Below the pieces are notes generated by a model that saw only the letters and a list, made by a program, of their open reading frames with translations, did not search any database and had not been told where the DNA came from. DNA of 64,000 bases from Streptomyces parvus (GTDB taxonomy: Bacteria; Actinomycetota; Actinomycetes; Streptomycetales; Streptomycetaceae). The translations under genes and the position numbers were made by a program. The DNA lies in assembly GCF_032121415.1 (NCBI RefSeq), contig NZ_CP135079.1:3596001-3660000 (forward strand), given 5' to 3'. Of this stretch, positions 14,935 to 24,435 are shown piece by piece (within the stretch, counting starts at the first letter, position 1; each line of letters opens with the position of its first letter).

Positions 14935-16212
14935 CTATCCGTCCGGCCGGTCCAGCCGGTCCGCGCGCCGGCGCAGGTAGCGGGCCTCGGGCTCGCTGAG
15001 GGTGGCGTCGGCGGCCGCGCGGTAGGCGGTACGGGCGGCGTCGGGCTCCCCCGCGCGTTCCAGGAGGTGGCCGCGTACGGCGTCGACCCGGTGGTTCCGC
15101 CGCCCCGTGGCCTCCGCCAGCGCGCCGACCTCCGCCAGCCCCGCCCGGGGCCCGCGCACCATGGCCACGGCGACCGCCCGGCCCAGCGCGGCGGCGGGGT
15201 CGGGGGAGCGCCGCACGAGGAGGTCGTACAGGGCGAGGATCTGCGGCCAGTCGGTGTCCTCGGCGCGCTCCGCCTCGTCGTGCAGGGCGGCGATCGCGGC
15301 CTGGAGCTGGTAGTCCCCGGCGGGCCCCCGGGCGAGCGCCTCCTCGGCCAGGGCGATGCCTTCGGCGATGGCCGTACGGTCCCAGAGGGCGCGGTCCTGT
15401 TCGTCGAGGGGGATCAGCCCGCCGTCCGGGCCGGTGCGCGCCGGGGTGCGCGCCTCGGTGAGGACCATCAGCGCGAGCAGCCCGGTCACCCGCCCCTCGT
15501 GGGGGAGGAGGCGGCGGACGGCGCGGGTCAGGCGGATCGCCTCGCGGGCCAGGTCCGTGCGGTGGAGGTCGGGGCCCGCGGTGGCGGTGTAGCCCTCGTT
15601 GAAGATCAGGTAGAGGACCTGGAGCACGGCGGCGAGCCGCTGGTCGCGGTCCCGGGCGTCCGGCTGCCGGAACCGCGTACCGCGCACCGCCCGCTTGGCC
15701 CGGCTGATCCGCTGCGCCATCGTCGCCTCCGGCACCAGATGGGCGCGGGCGATCTCGGCCGTGGTGAGGCCGCCGACCGCGCGGAGCGTCAGCGCGATCT
15801 GGGCGGCGGGGGAGAGCGCGGGGTGGCAGCAGAGGAAGAGCAGGGTGAGCGTGTCGTCCTCGGAGGGGGCCCGGCCCGGGCCGGAAGGCCCTGTCCCGGC
15901 GGGCCCCTCCCCGGGCGGCGGGGTGACGAACGCGTCCGCCGGGGTGAGGGCTGCCGCCGTCTCCTCGCGCCGGCGGCGGGCCTCGTCGCTGCGCAGCCGG
16001 TCGGTGAGGCGGCGGGAGGCGACCCGGATGAGCCAGCCGCGCGGGTTGTCGGGGATCCCGGCCCCGGGCCACTGCTCGGCGGCCGCGATCAGGGCCTCCT
16101 GGACGGAGTCCTCGGCCGGGTCGAAGTGCCCGTACCGGCGGACGAGTGCGCCGAGGACCTGCGGCGCGTGACGGCGCAACAGGTCCTCGATGTCGTCGGC
16201 CGCTCGGCCCAC
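14935..16212 (-). CDS. ECF42-type sigma factor with TPR-like C-terminal domain
   Basis: The 425-residue protein has sigma region 2 (HFDPAEDSVQEALIAAAEQW, PDNPRGWLIRVASRRLTDRL), region 4 (LTTAEIARAHLVPEATMAQR, ISRAKRAVRG) and then about 230 residues of helical, TPR-like sequence (QVLYLIFNEGYTAT, DWPQILALYDLLVRRSPDPA, REAIRLTRAVRRLLP). This long C-terminal extension and the adjacent YCII gene define ECF group 42. In that group no anti-sigma factor is encoded and the extension is thought to control activity. GTG start at 16212, AGGTCC upstream. It follows the YCII gene by 18 bp on the same strand. Confidence 0.93.
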   Translation of the reverse strand: MGRAADDIEDLLRRHAPQVLGALVRRYGHFDPAEDSVQEALIAAAEQWPGAGIPDNPRGWLIRVASRRLTDRLRSDEARRRREETAAALTPADAFVTPPPGEGPAGTGPSGPGRAPSEDDTLTLLFLCCHPALSPAAQIALTLRAVGGLTTAEIARAHLVPEATMAQRISRAKRAVRGTRFRQPDARDRDQRLAAVLQVLYLIFNEGYTATAGPDLHRTDLAREAIRLTRAVRRLLPHEGRVTGLLALMVLTEARTPARTGPDGGLIPLDEQDRALWDRTAIAEGIALAEEALARGPAGDYQLQAAIAALHDEAERAEDTDWPQILALYDLLVRRSPDPAAALGRAVAVAMVRGPRAGLAEVGALAEATGRRNHRVDAVRGHLLERAGEPDAARTAYRAAADATLSEPEARYLRRRADRLDRPDG

Positions 16213-16230
16213 CTGGACCTTTCGGTTCGG

Positions 16231-16641
16231 TCAGTCGTCGATCCCGCCGTCCACCGGCCGGATCAGGACCGGGTACTCGGGCGCCCCGGCCGGCTGCGGA
16301 CAGCGTGCCACGCGGGCGGCGATCTCGGTCACCCGCTCCAGGCTCTCGCAGTCGAGGACCCAGAACCCGGCGAGCAGTTCCTTGGTCTCGCTGTACGGCC
16401 CGTCCGAGACGACCGGCCGGCCCTCGGCGTCGACGCTGACGGCCCGGCCCGACGCGGGCTCGCGCAGCCCGTAGCCGGTGACCAGCTCGCCCGACTCGGC
16501 GAGGTCGTCGTTGATGCTGCCCATGTACGCGAACATCTCCTGCATGGCCTTCTCGTCCCAGGCCGGGCTGTCGGCGCTGCCCTTGCCGGTCTGCGCGTCG
16601 TAGTCCGCCTGGGTGCCCTGGACCATCACCAGATACTTCAT
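16231..16641 (-). CDS. YCII-domain (DGPF) protein paired with ECF42
   Basis: The 136-residue protein starts at an ATG with GGAGGCGACGG upstream. It has the YCII fold signature: MKYLVMVQGTQADYD, GELVTGYGLR, the DGPYSETKELLAGFWVLD segment that gives the DGPF name, and the closing PVLIRPVDG. Such proteins are constant partners and presumed targets of ECF42 sigma factors. Enzymatic function is unproven. First gene of the two-gene unit; divergent from cobL. Confidence 0.92.
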   Translation of the reverse strand: MKYLVMVQGTQADYDAQTGKGSADSPAWDEKAMQEMFAYMGSINDDLAESGELVTGYGLREPASGRAVSVDAEGRPVVSDGPYSETKELLAGFWVLDCESLERVTEIAARVARCPQPAGAPEYPVLIRPVDGGIDD

Positions 16642-16882
16642 GACCGTCGCCTCCTGGTCGCTCGTGTCGTTCCGTGGTCGTTCTTCCTCTTGCACAGGGG
16701 ACGTCGGGGCCGATGAGGGCTTCTCGACACCACGCGCGAAATTCCTTCGGATTCACCCGGCGGGGTGGGGGGAACGGGCGTTCAGTAAAGTGCGGCTGCG
16801 CCTCGTTTCCGCTCGTCGCGCCCGCTTTCCACCCTCCTGAACCCCGAATCCTCCTGAGCCCCGAACGACGAGGTCCCGGCCC

Positions 16883-18154
16883 GTGCCCGCATCCCCAGCC
16901 CCGCGTCCGTACCCCGTCGCCGTCGTGGGGATCGGCGCGGACGGCTGGTCCGGGCTCTCCGGCACGGCACGGGAGGCGCTGCGCGGGGCGGAGGTGCTGA
17001 TCGGCGGAGCGCGCCAGCTGGACCTGCTGCCGCCGGAGTGCGCCGGGGCACGGGTGGCCTGGCCGTCCCCGCTGCGGCCGGCCGTCCCGAGGCTGCTCGC
17101 CGAGCACGGGGAGCGCCGGATCGCGGTGCTGGCGAGCGGGGACCCGATGTTCTACGGGATCGGCCGGGCGCTCGCGGAGGAGCTGGGGCCCGAGGGGCTG
17201 CGCGTGCTGCCGCACCCCTCCTCCGTCTCGTACGCCTGCGCGCGGCTGGGCTGGCCGCTGGAGGACACGGAGGTCGTGACGCTGGTGGGCCGTCCGGCGG
17301 CGCGCCTGGCCGCCTCCCTGTACGAGGGGCGGCGGCTGCTCGTCCTGAGCGCGGACGCGAGCACGCCGGCGACGGTCGCGGCGCTGCTGACGGACCGGGG
17401 GTTCGGCCCGAGCAGGGTGCGGGTGCTGGAGCAGCTGGGCGGCGAGGGCGAGGAGCACGTCGAGGGCGTCGCGTCGCGGTGGGCGCACGAGCCCGGGGAC
17501 CGGCTGAACGTCGTCGCGATCGAGTGCCGGGCGTCGGCGGAGGCGCTGCGGCTCGGCACGGTGCCCGGTCTGCCGGACGAGGCGTACGAGCACGACGGCC
17601 AGCTCACCAAGCGGCACATCCGGGCCGCCACGCTGGCCACGCTGGCGCCCGCGCCGGGGGAGTTGCTCTGGGACGTGGGGGGCGGCTCGGGCTCGATCGC
17701 GATCGAGTGGCTGCGGGCCCACCGGTCCTGCCGGGCGGTGAGCGTGGAGCGGGACCCGGTGCGGGCCGAGAGGATCACCCGCAACGCGGAACGCCTGGGC
17801 GTCCCCGGCCTGCGGGTCGTCACGGGCCCGGCGCCTTCGGCCTTGGCCGGACTCGGCGTTCCGGACGCGGTGTTCATCGGCGGCGGCCTGACCGCGCCGG
17901 GCCTGCTGGACGCGTGCTGGGAGGCGCTGCGGCCGGGGGGCCGGCTGGTCGCGAACACGGTGACGCTGGAGTCGGAGGCGCTGCTGGCCGAACGGCACAA
18001 GGCGTACGGGGGAGAGCTGGTGCGGCTGTCGGTCGCGCACGCCGTCCCGGTCGGCGGGTTCACGGGGTGGCGTCAGGCGATGCCGGTGACGCAGTGGTCG
18101 GTGACGAAACCTTCGGCTTCAGAGACACGTTCGTACAGAGGAGACAGACGATGA
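16883..18154 (+). CDS. cobL: Precorrin-6Y C5,15-methyltransferase (decarboxylating), CbiE-CbiT fusion
   Basis: CobL methylates precorrin-6Y at C5 and C15 and decarboxylates it to precorrin-8x in cobalamin synthesis. The 423-residue product is the CbiE-CbiT fusion. The N-terminal tetrapyrrole methylase (about 1-210) carries VVGIGADGWSGLSG, LASGDPMFYGIG and HPSSVSYACARLGWPLED. The C-terminal CbiT-type SAM domain (about 230-400) carries GQLTKRHIRAATLATLAP, LLWDVGGGSGSIAIEW and DAVFIGGG. Start is GTG with GAGG upstream. Its stop overlaps cobM (ATGA). No cobalamin riboswitch is visible in the 240 bp upstream. Confidence 0.95.
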   Translation: MPASPAPRPYPVAVVGIGADGWSGLSGTAREALRGAEVLIGGARQLDLLPPECAGARVAWPSPLRPAVPRLLAEHGERRIAVLASGDPMFYGIGRALAEELGPEGLRVLPHPSSVSYACARLGWPLEDTEVVTLVGRPAARLAASLYEGRRLLVLSADASTPATVAALLTDRGFGPSRVRVLEQLGGEGEEHVEGVASRWAHEPGDRLNVVAIECRASAEALRLGTVPGLPDEAYEHDGQLTKRHIRAATLATLAPAPGELLWDVGGGSGSIAIEWLRAHRSCRAVSVERDPVRAERITRNAERLGVPGLRVVTGPAPSALAGLGVPDAVFIGGGLTAPGLLDACWEALRPGGRLVANTVTLESEALLAERHKAYGGELVRLSVAHAVPVGGFTGWRQAMPVTQWSVTKPSASETRSYRGDRR

Positions 18155-18900
18155 CCGTGTACTTCATCGGCGCGGGCCCCGGCGCGGCCGACCTGATCAC
18201 GGTGCGCGGCGCCCGGATCCTCGCCGCCAGCCCGGTCTGCCTGTACGCGGGCAGCCTGGTCCCGGTGGAACTGCTGGCCGAGTGCCCGAAGGACGCCCGC
18301 CTGATCGACACGGCGAACCTGGACATCGACCAGATCACCGCCGAGCTGGTCCGGGCCCACGCGGACGGCCACGACGTGGCGCGGCTGCATTCGGGGGACC
18401 CGTCGGTGTTCAGCGCGGTGAACGAGCAGATGAAGCGCCTGGACGAGGCGGGCGTGCCGTACGAGGTCGTCCCCGGCGTCCCCGCGTTCGCCGCTGCCGC
18501 CGCCGCGCTCAAGCGCGAGCTGACGGTCCCGACGGTCGGCCAGACGGTGATCCTGACCCGCATCGCCCAGCGCGCCACGGCGATGCCGGAGGGCGAGGAC
18601 CTGGCGACCCTGGGCCGCAGCGGCGCGCTGATCGTGCTGCACCTGGCGGCACGGTACGTGGACCGCGTGGTCGACGAACTGCTCCCGCACTACGGGGCGG
18701 ACTGCCCGACGGCGGTGGTGGCGATGGCGTCCCGCCCGGACGAGATCATCCTGCGCGGCACCCTGGACTCCATCGCCGCACAGGTGAAGGCGGCGGGGGT
18801 GATCCGGACGGCGGTCATCATGGTGGGCCGCACGCTGGGCGCGGAGCAGTTCCGGGACAGCCACCTGTACTCCCCGGAGCGGGACCGCCACGTGTGCTGA
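18151..18900 (+). CDS. cobM: Precorrin-4 C11-methyltransferase
   Basis: CobM/CbiF adds the C11 methyl group to precorrin-4 (or cobalt-precorrin-4). The 249-residue protein has family motifs in order: VYFIGAGPGAADLITVRG, CLYAGSLVP, HSGDPSVFSAVNEQMKRL, PGVPAFAAAAAALKRELTVP, TVILTRIAQRATAMPE and VIMVGRTL. GAGGAGACAG precedes the ATG, which lies within the cobL stop (ATGA), so the pair is translationally coupled. Other cobalamin genes are not in the window. Confidence 0.96.
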   Translation: MTVYFIGAGPGAADLITVRGARILAASPVCLYAGSLVPVELLAECPKDARLIDTANLDIDQITAELVRAHADGHDVARLHSGDPSVFSAVNEQMKRLDEAGVPYEVVPGVPAFAAAAAALKRELTVPTVGQTVILTRIAQRATAMPEGEDLATLGRSGALIVLHLAARYVDRVVDELLPHYGADCPTAVVAMASRPDEIILRGTLDSIAAQVKAAGVIRTAVIMVGRTLGAEQFRDSHLYSPERDRHVC

Positions 18901-18969
18901 CGGGGACAGGGGCGTGCCCGGCGGCGAACAGGTCGCTGCCGGGCACCGGTGCGCGTGGCGTGCTTCGCG

Positions 18970-20409
18970 TCAGCCCTTGATCTCGATCTCGCCGTTCGCC
19001 GCGGGTGCGTCCGGGGTGGTGGCCGGGGACGGGACCGTCGTCGTGCGGTTCTTCAGGTTCTCCAGGAGGGACGCGAGGTCGACGCCCGTCGTCGAGCTGA
19101 GCAGTTCCATGCCCTGCGCGACGTTGTCGGTGACCGTGCGGGCCAGCTGGCTCGCGCCGTCCGTGGAGATGACCGTCATCTTGTCGATGGCGCTCAGCGG
19201 CTCCGAGGCCTTCGCGACAACACTCGGGAGGACCTCGACGAGCATCTGGAGGACGGCCGCGTCGCCGTACCGGGCGAACGCGTCGGCCTTCTTCTGCATG
19301 GCCTCGGCCTCGGCCGCACCCTTGGCGGCGATGGACGCGGCCTCCGCCTCGCCCTCGATGCGGACCGCGTCGGCCAGAGCCGAACGGTGCAGCTTCTCGC
19401 CCTGACCGGTCAGGCGCGAACGCTCCGCGTCGGCCTCGGCCTCCTTGACCTGGGCGATGCGGCGGGCTTCCGCCTCCTGCTCGGCCCGGTAGCGGGCGGC
19501 GTCGGCGGGCTTACGGACCTTCGTGTCCAGCTCGCGGTCGGTCAGGGCGGCCTGGCGCTCGGCGACCTTCTCCTGCTCGGCGAGGACTTCCTGCTGGCGG
19601 GCCGCCTCGGCGAGCGGGCCCGCGGCGTTGGCCTTGGCGGCCGCGGCTTCCGTCTCGGCCTTGATCTCGGCCTGCTTCAGGTAGTACGTCCGCTCGGCGA
19701 TGGCGATCTCCTCGGCCGCCTTCAGCCGGGCCTGCTCCGAGGCCCGCTTGGCGATGGCCTCGGCGATGTCCGCCTCCTGCTTGGCGCGGGCGGCCTCCGG
19801 GCGGCCGAGGTCCTCCAGGTAGGAGCCCTCGGTGGTGATGTCCTGGATCTGGAAGGCGTCCAGGATCAGGCCCTGGCCGGAGAGGCTGGCCTCGGCCTCC
19901 TCCGCGACCTGGCCGGCGAACGCGGCCCGGTCCCGGATGATGTCCTCGACCGACATGCGGCCGACGATCGCGCGCAGCGCGCCGGAGAGCACTTCCTGGG
20001 TGAAGCCGACGATCCCGTCCTGCTGCTGGAGGAAGCGCTGGGCCGCGGCGCGGATCGCGTCCTCGCTGCCGCCGACCTTGACGATCGCGACGCCTTCGAG
20101 GTTCGACTTGACGCCGCGCAGCGTCACCGCGCCGCGCACCGAGATCGGGATGTGGCGGCTGGAGAGGTCCAGGGTGAACTTCTGCTGGACGAACGGCACG
20201 ACGAAGACGCCGCCGCCCACGACGACCTTCTGGCCGCTGTTGTCGATGCTGGTGCGTCCGGTGACCGGGTCCGTCGACTTCTTGCCGCGGCGGCCGGTGA
20301 TGATGAACGCTTCGCTGGGCCCGGCCACCTTGTAGCGCGTGATGACGACGAGGCCGAGCAGGACGAGGAGTACGACGATGCCGATGACGGCGATGACTAC
20401 TGGACTCAT
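18970..20409 (-). CDS. Flotillin-family SPFH protein
   Basis: The 479-residue protein is anchored by an N-terminal segment (VVIAVIGIVVLLVLLGLVVI), followed by an SPFH domain (about 30-210; GPSEAFIITGRRGK, GRMSVEDIIRDRAAF, GLILDAFQIQDIT). A long Ala/Glu-rich coiled coil (about 210-390, with the flotillin EA repeats such as EAEADAERSRLTGQGEKLHR) leads to a C-terminal oligomerisation region (PLSAIDKMTVISTDGASQ). Flotillins scaffold membrane microdomains. It is 122 bp downstream of the NfeD-like gene on the same strand, the classic FloT/NfeD pairing. Confidence 0.95.
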   Translation of the reverse strand: MSPVVIAVIGIVVLLVLLGLVVITRYKVAGPSEAFIITGRRGKKSTDPVTGRTSIDNSGQKVVVGGGVFVVPFVQQKFTLDLSSRHIPISVRGAVTLRGVKSNLEGVAIVKVGGSEDAIRAAAQRFLQQQDGIVGFTQEVLSGALRAIVGRMSVEDIIRDRAAFAGQVAEEAEASLSGQGLILDAFQIQDITTEGSYLEDLGRPEAARAKQEADIAEAIAKRASEQARLKAAEEIAIAERTYYLKQAEIKAETEAAAAKANAAGPLAEAARQQEVLAEQEKVAERQAALTDRELDTKVRKPADAARYRAEQEAEARRIAQVKEAEADAERSRLTGQGEKLHRSALADAVRIEGEAEAASIAAKGAAEAEAMQKKADAFARYGDAAVLQMLVEVLPSVVAKASEPLSAIDKMTVISTDGASQLARTVTDNVAQGMELLSSTTGVDLASLLENLKNRTTTVPSPATTPDAPAANGEIEIKG

Positions 20410-20531
20410 GAGGTCTGTCCCCCCTGCCTCCCTTGGGGGACGGCAGATCGTTGTGGAGCGGGCCGTGCTGTGGAGTTGACCGGGGTGGGGCGGTGGGCTC
20501 GGGGCGGGCGGGTGGAGCCGGTGATGCGTGG

Positions 20532-21041
20532 TCAGCGCTCCACCGGGCGTACCGCGACCGACGTGGTCGACAGGGCCTCTTCCACCCAGATCTCGGTCCC
20601 GCGCGCGACGGGCGTCGCCGATTTGGCCGCGTACTTCACCGGCTGGCCGCCCAGGCGCAGCAGCACCTCGCCGTAGCCCCCGGCGGGGATGGCCGTCACC
20701 ACGGAACCCGAGGTGCCGACCAGGTCGGATTCGCGCGGGGTGGCGTGCGTCTGGTCGCGCATCAGGGCCCTGCTGAGTTTCCAGGTCAGCCAGCCCGCGA
20801 CCAGGCCGGCGGCGCCGCCGACGACGGTGGCCACGAGCGTCCCCGCACCGGTCGCGCCGAGCACGATCGCTCCGCCGAAGCCCAGCATCGAGAGGAAGCC
20901 GGCGATCACCGGCAGCGAGAGCAGTCCGTCGAAGAGACCGTCCACCACGCCGTCGAAGAGACCTTCGAGGACCCCGTCGAAGATCAGGGAGAGGGCCAGC
21001 AGGACGATTCCCGCAATGCCGAGACCGAGAAAGAAGGTCAC
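20532..21041 (-). CDS. NfeD-like membrane protein
   Basis: GTG at 21041 follows GGGGAG and gives a 169-residue protein; upstream in-frame codons look non-coding. There is one N-terminal span (FFLGLGIAGIVLLALSLIF), a glycine-rich helical pair (AIVLGATGAGTLVATVVGGA, GLVAGWLTW) and a C-terminal OB-fold-like domain (LVGTSGSVVTAIPAGGYGEV, PVARGTEIWVEEAL), as in short NfeD/YuaF proteins that accompany flotillin. A DGVLEGLFDGVVDGLFDGLL repeat after the first span is an oddity. Partner of the downstream flotillin. Confidence 0.85.
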   Translation of the reverse strand: MTFFLGLGIAGIVLLALSLIFDGVLEGLFDGVVDGLFDGLLSLPVIAGFLSMLGFGGAIVLGATGAGTLVATVVGGAAGLVAGWLTWKLSRALMRDQTHATPRESDLVGTSGSVVTAIPAGGYGEVLLRLGGQPVKYAAKSATPVARGTEIWVEEALSTTSVAVRPVER

Positions 21042-21146
21042 GCGATCACTCCCCTGCCTGTCGACTTCCCCCGAGTGTTTTTCGTCGATCTGGCTGGATG
21101 GTCCCATACGCGGTCCGCTCCGGTCACTGCCGGGATCCGGCAATCT

Positions 21147-21632
21147 TTACGCGTCTTTGATGCCGGACAGACGGTTCGTGAGGGTGTCGAGTGACTGGAA
21201 GGTCGCTCCGAGCAACGACACGTGCTTCCAGCGCAGGACCCCGTCCGGGCCGATGAGGAAGACCGCCCGCCGCACCCCGATGCCCGGCGCGGAGACCCCG
21301 TACGCCTTGGCGATCTCCCGGCCCTCGTCGGCCAGGAGCGGCATGCGCAGGCCGAAGGCGCGGGCGAACGACTCATGGCTGTCCACACCCTGTGGACTGA
21401 TTCCCCAGACGTCGGCGTCGAGGCCCTCGAAGGCTTCCATGCCCGAGGAGTACGAGCACAGCTGCTTCGTGCAGACCGAGGTGTTGTCCCCCGGGTAGAA
21501 CGCGAGGACCACGGATCGGCCACGGGCGGCGGAGAGGCGGTAGTCGGCGCGGTCGAAGGTCTCGCCCGACAGGACTCCGCCCGGGAGGGAGAAGTCGGGT
21601 GCCGTGCTGCCGAGTTGGGGGCCTGATGCCAT
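21147..21632 (-). CDS. Peroxiredoxin (AhpC/TSA, BCP-like)
   Basis: The 161-residue thiol peroxidase reduces hydrogen peroxide or alkyl peroxides. The peroxidatic motif reads FYPGDNTSVCTKQLC, with Cys54 in the P-x3-T-x2-C context and a second cysteine at position 59, the BCP-like spacing for a resolving cysteine. APDFSLPGG at the N-terminus and VFLIGPDGVLRWKHVS near the C-terminus complete the thioredoxin fold. The electron donor is not apparent. It stands alone between the NfeD gene and a divergent hydrolase. Confidence 0.93.
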   Translation of the reverse strand: MASGPQLGSTAPDFSLPGGVLSGETFDRADYRLSAARGRSVVLAFYPGDNTSVCTKQLCSYSSGMEAFEGLDADVWGISPQGVDSHESFARAFGLRMPLLADEGREIAKAYGVSAPGIGVRRAVFLIGPDGVLRWKHVSLLGATFQSLDTLTNRLSGIKDA

Positions 21633-21853
21633 GGGAAGGCTCCTTCTGTGTCTGGTACGCGGACGCTCCGAGGTCGTGACCGTACCGGGGGCGGCACTTT
21701 CCGGGGCCGGTGAGTCGTTGATCCGGCGGGATGCCGTCGGGTTCCGTCGGGTTCCATCGGCATCCGTCGAGCCGTTCGCCCATCCGGGGCGGCCTCGGCG
21801 CCGAATACGGGGAGAGGGGCGCCCGGGCCCCGCACCCGGACCTGGAGGTACGC

Positions 21854-22603
21854 GTGGCCCAACGACCGCCGTCGGCAGCGGTTCTCGTCCTGCACGGAGG
21901 GCGCGAGACCGGTACGGAGCCCCCGCCGCCGGGTCTCCTCAATCTGCCCGGCACCCGTATGCGCCCCTTCGTCCGGGCCGTCGACCGGGCCGCCCGCGCC
22001 ACCGGAGGCAACGTTCTCGTGACGCAGGTGCGGTACGGCCGCCGGGGCTGGAACGGCGACCGCGCGGACCCCCTCCACGACGCCGTGGCCGCCCTCGACG
22101 CGCTGCGGGAGGCAGCGGGCGACGACCTGCCGGTGGTGCTCCTGGGCCACTCCATGGGCGCGCGCGCCGCCCTCCGCGCCGCCGGGCACCCTCTCGTGCG
22201 GGGCGTCGTCGGGCTCGCTCCGTGGTGTCCGCCGGGGGACCCGGTCACCCAGCTCGCAGGCCGTGACATCGTCCTCGTCCACGGCAACCGGGACCGGCTC
22301 ACCAGTCCCCAGGCCACCCAGTCCCTCACCGCCCGGGCCCGCCGCGCCGGCGCCCGTACGTGCATGGTCACCGTCCGGGACGGTGACCACGCCATGATCC
22401 GGCGGGCCTCCGCCTGGCACCGGCTCACCACCGGGCTGGTCACCGGACTGCTGGGTTCCGGCAGTCTGCCGGGTCCGATCGGCGACGCCCTCGCCCTGCC
22501 GCCCACCGCCGAGGCCACCGAAGGCACCCTCGATCTGGACCTCGATCTGGACCCCGGCCCGGGCCCGGATCCCGGGCGGTTCCGGGCCCGGACGCGCGCC
22601 TAG
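21854..22603 (+). CDS. Alpha/beta-fold hydrolase, dienelactone hydrolase-like
   Basis: The start GTG at 21854 has a near-ideal GGAGGTACGC in front; upstream in-frame codons are not protein-like. The 249-residue product shows AVLVLHGGRETG (oxyanion strand), the nucleophile elbow GHSMGARAALRAA, VVGLAPWCPPGDP, an acid-turn region (VHGNRDRLTSP) and a histidine loop (VRDGDHAMIRRAS), giving a plausible Ser-Asp-His triad. The C-terminus ends in an odd Asp/Pro repeat (DLDLDLDPGPGPDPG). Substrate unknown. Confidence 0.88.
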   Translation: MAQRPPSAAVLVLHGGRETGTEPPPPGLLNLPGTRMRPFVRAVDRAARATGGNVLVTQVRYGRRGWNGDRADPLHDAVAALDALREAAGDDLPVVLLGHSMGARAALRAAGHPLVRGVVGLAPWCPPGDPVTQLAGRDIVLVHGNRDRLTSPQATQSLTARARRAGARTCMVTVRDGDHAMIRRASAWHRLTTGLVTGLLGSGSLPGPIGDALALPPTAEATEGTLDLDLDLDPGPGPDPGRFRARTRA

Positions 22604-22695
22604 GGCCTGGCGAGAGTCCCGGGCCCCGCCTGCCCTCCTGCGGATGCGGTACGGGAGGGCGCGGCCGACGATGGAGGCTCGGGGGCCGACGAGCG

Positions 22696-24435
22696 GTGGG
22701 AGGCATGCTCTTGCAGGCCGACACATGCGACGACGGCATGCCGTCGTTCTTCGATCCGAAGACCGTCGCGGCCCTGTTCGACGGCAATCCCGCCGCCGTG
22801 GCGGTGCTCGACCACGATCTTCGCTACACCTACGTCAACCCCGCCCTCGAACGGCTCAACGGCCTCCCCGCCCGCTCCCACATCGGGCGGACCTTCTCCC
22901 AGGTGCTGCCCGGGCTGCACGGCCAGGCCGCCGCCCTGCGCGAGGTGCTGGCCGACGGCAAGCCCCGGGAAGTGACGATCAGCGGGCGGACCTGGGCGCC
23001 GACCGAGGAGGAGCAGCAGCTCTGGCGGGCCACGTACCACCGGCTCGACGCGGAGGGGGAGGGCTGCGGGCTGATGGCGATCGTCGTCGAGATCACCGAC
23101 ATCGCCCGGCAGCGCGAGGAACTGGAGCAGGCCCGCGGCCATGTCGCCCTGCTCTCCACCGCCGCCGTCCGGATCGGCACCACCCTCGACATGGACACCA
23201 CCTGCCGGGAGCTGGCCGACTTCGTGGTGCCCGACTTCGCCGACGTCGCGGTGGTCGACGTGTTCCCCGCCGAGGTGGGGCACTCCGTACGCCGCCCGGC
23301 CCCCGGCGTCGTACGGCTGCGGCGGGCCGCCCTGCAAGGTCACGGAGAACTCGACGCGCCGGTGCAGCGGTTCGGCCACCCCGGCGAGTACGTCGACTTC
23401 GCGGCGGACTCCGCGGTGAACCGCTGCCTGACGGAGAACGAACCGGTCATCGACGACTGGGACGACCGCGGCGAGGAGCGCGGAGGCCCCACCGCGGACC
23501 GGATCGCCGCCACCCGGGCGTTCGGGCTGCGCCAGGTGCTCGTCGTCCCGCTCACCGCCCGGAGCCGTCCGCTCGGCACGCTCAGCCTCGTCCGGGCCGA
23601 GGGCTCCCCCGCCTTCGGCGACCAGGACGTGGCCGTCGCCCGGGAACTCGCCGTCCGGGCGGGCGTCGACCTCGACCACGCCCGCCGGTACGACCACGAG
23701 CACAGCATCGCCCGCGAGCTTCAGCGCTCCCTGCTCTCCGAGCCGTGGGGCCCCCACTCCCACGTCGAGGTCGCCACCCGCTATCTCCCCGCCGACGAGG
23801 GCGTCCTGGTCGGCGGGGACTGGTTCGACGTCGTACCGCTCCAGGACGGCCGGCACCTCAAGGCGATGGGCGACGTGATGGGCCACGGGGTGGAGGCGGC
23901 CGTCGCGATGAGCCAGTACCGCTCGCTGCTGCGGCTGCTGGCGGGGGAGGACCTGCCGCCGCACCAGATCCTGGAGCAGCTCGACACCATGGTGGAGCGG
24001 TCCGGCCTGGACCGGGCGGCGACCTGTCTGCTCGCCGTCGTCGACCGGTTCGGCGGGGTGTGCGAGGTGGCCAGCGCGGGCCATCTGCCCCCGGTCTTCA
24101 TCGACCCGGGCGCCACCGGGGCCCGGGTCGTGCCGGTGCCGGTGGGGCCGCCGCTCGGCACGGGGTTCGGCGGCTACCGGACCGCGTCCGTGCCCTGCCG
24201 CCCGGGGACCGTGCTGTTCATGTACACCGACGGTCTCGTGGAGCGCCGGGGCGAGGACATCGATGTGTCCGTGCAGCGGCTGGCCTCGCTGACCGTGCCG
24301 CCGGGCGGTCACCTGGAGGACTTGCTGGACCGGGTGCTGGACCGGTTCGGCGAGGACGCGGAGGACGACATCGCCGTGCTCGCCTCCCGGATCCGCGAGG
24401 GCCCACCGGTGGTCCGGCCGACCCCGCCGGAGTGA
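22696..24435 (+). CDS. SpoIIE-type PP2C phosphatase with PAS and GAF domains
   Basis: The protein of about 579 residues has an N-terminal PAS domain (about 20-130; VAVLDHDLRYTYVNPALERL), a GAF domain (about 150-330; LSTAAVRIGTTLDMDTTCRE, VLVVPLTARSRPLGTLSLVR) and a C-terminal PP2C/SpoIIE phosphatase (about 345-570; GVLVGGDWFDVVPL, MGDVMGHGVEAAVAMSQYRS, LLAVVDRFGGVCEVASAGHL, LFMYTDGLVERRGEDID, EDAEDDIAVLA). Metal-binding aspartates are present. Such proteins dephosphorylate anti-anti-sigma factors. Start is uncertain: GTG 22696, ATG 22705 or ATG 22738. No transmembrane segment; no kinase/antagonist genes adjacent. Confidence 0.93.
   Translation: MGGMLLQADTCDDGMPSFFDPKTVAALFDGNPAAVAVLDHDLRYTYVNPALERLNGLPARSHIGRTFSQVLPGLHGQAAALREVLADGKPREVTISGRTWAPTEEEQQLWRATYHRLDAEGEGCGLMAIVVEITDIARQREELEQARGHVALLSTAAVRIGTTLDMDTTCRELADFVVPDFADVAVVDVFPAEVGHSVRRPAPGVVRLRRAALQGHGELDAPVQRFGHPGEYVDFAADSAVNRCLTENEPVIDDWDDRGEERGGPTADRIAATRAFGLRQVLVVPLTARSRPLGTLSLVRAEGSPAFGDQDVAVARELAVRAGVDLDHARRYDHEHSIARELQRSLLSEPWGPHSHVEVATRYLPADEGVLVGGDWFDVVPLQDGRHLKAMGDVMGHGVEAAVAMSQYRSLLRLLAGEDLPPHQILEQLDTMVERSGLDRAATCLLAVVDRFGGVCEVASAGHLPPVFIDPGATGARVVPVPVGPPLGTGFGGYRTASVPCRPGTVLFMYTDGLVERRGEDIDVSVQRLASLTVPPGGHLEDLLDRVLDRFGEDAEDDIAVLASRIREGPPVVRPTPPE

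Noticed and set aside
16642..16882. Cobalamin riboswitch upstream of cobL
   Set aside because: No B12-box-like sequence or expected helix is visible in the 240-bp gap.
14165..18040. A 1,291-codon minus-strand open frame
   Set aside because: It runs through the HhH-GPD gene and antisense to cobL and across the sigma/YCII genes. Only the HhH-GPD part is protein-like; the rest is GC-driven antisense frame.
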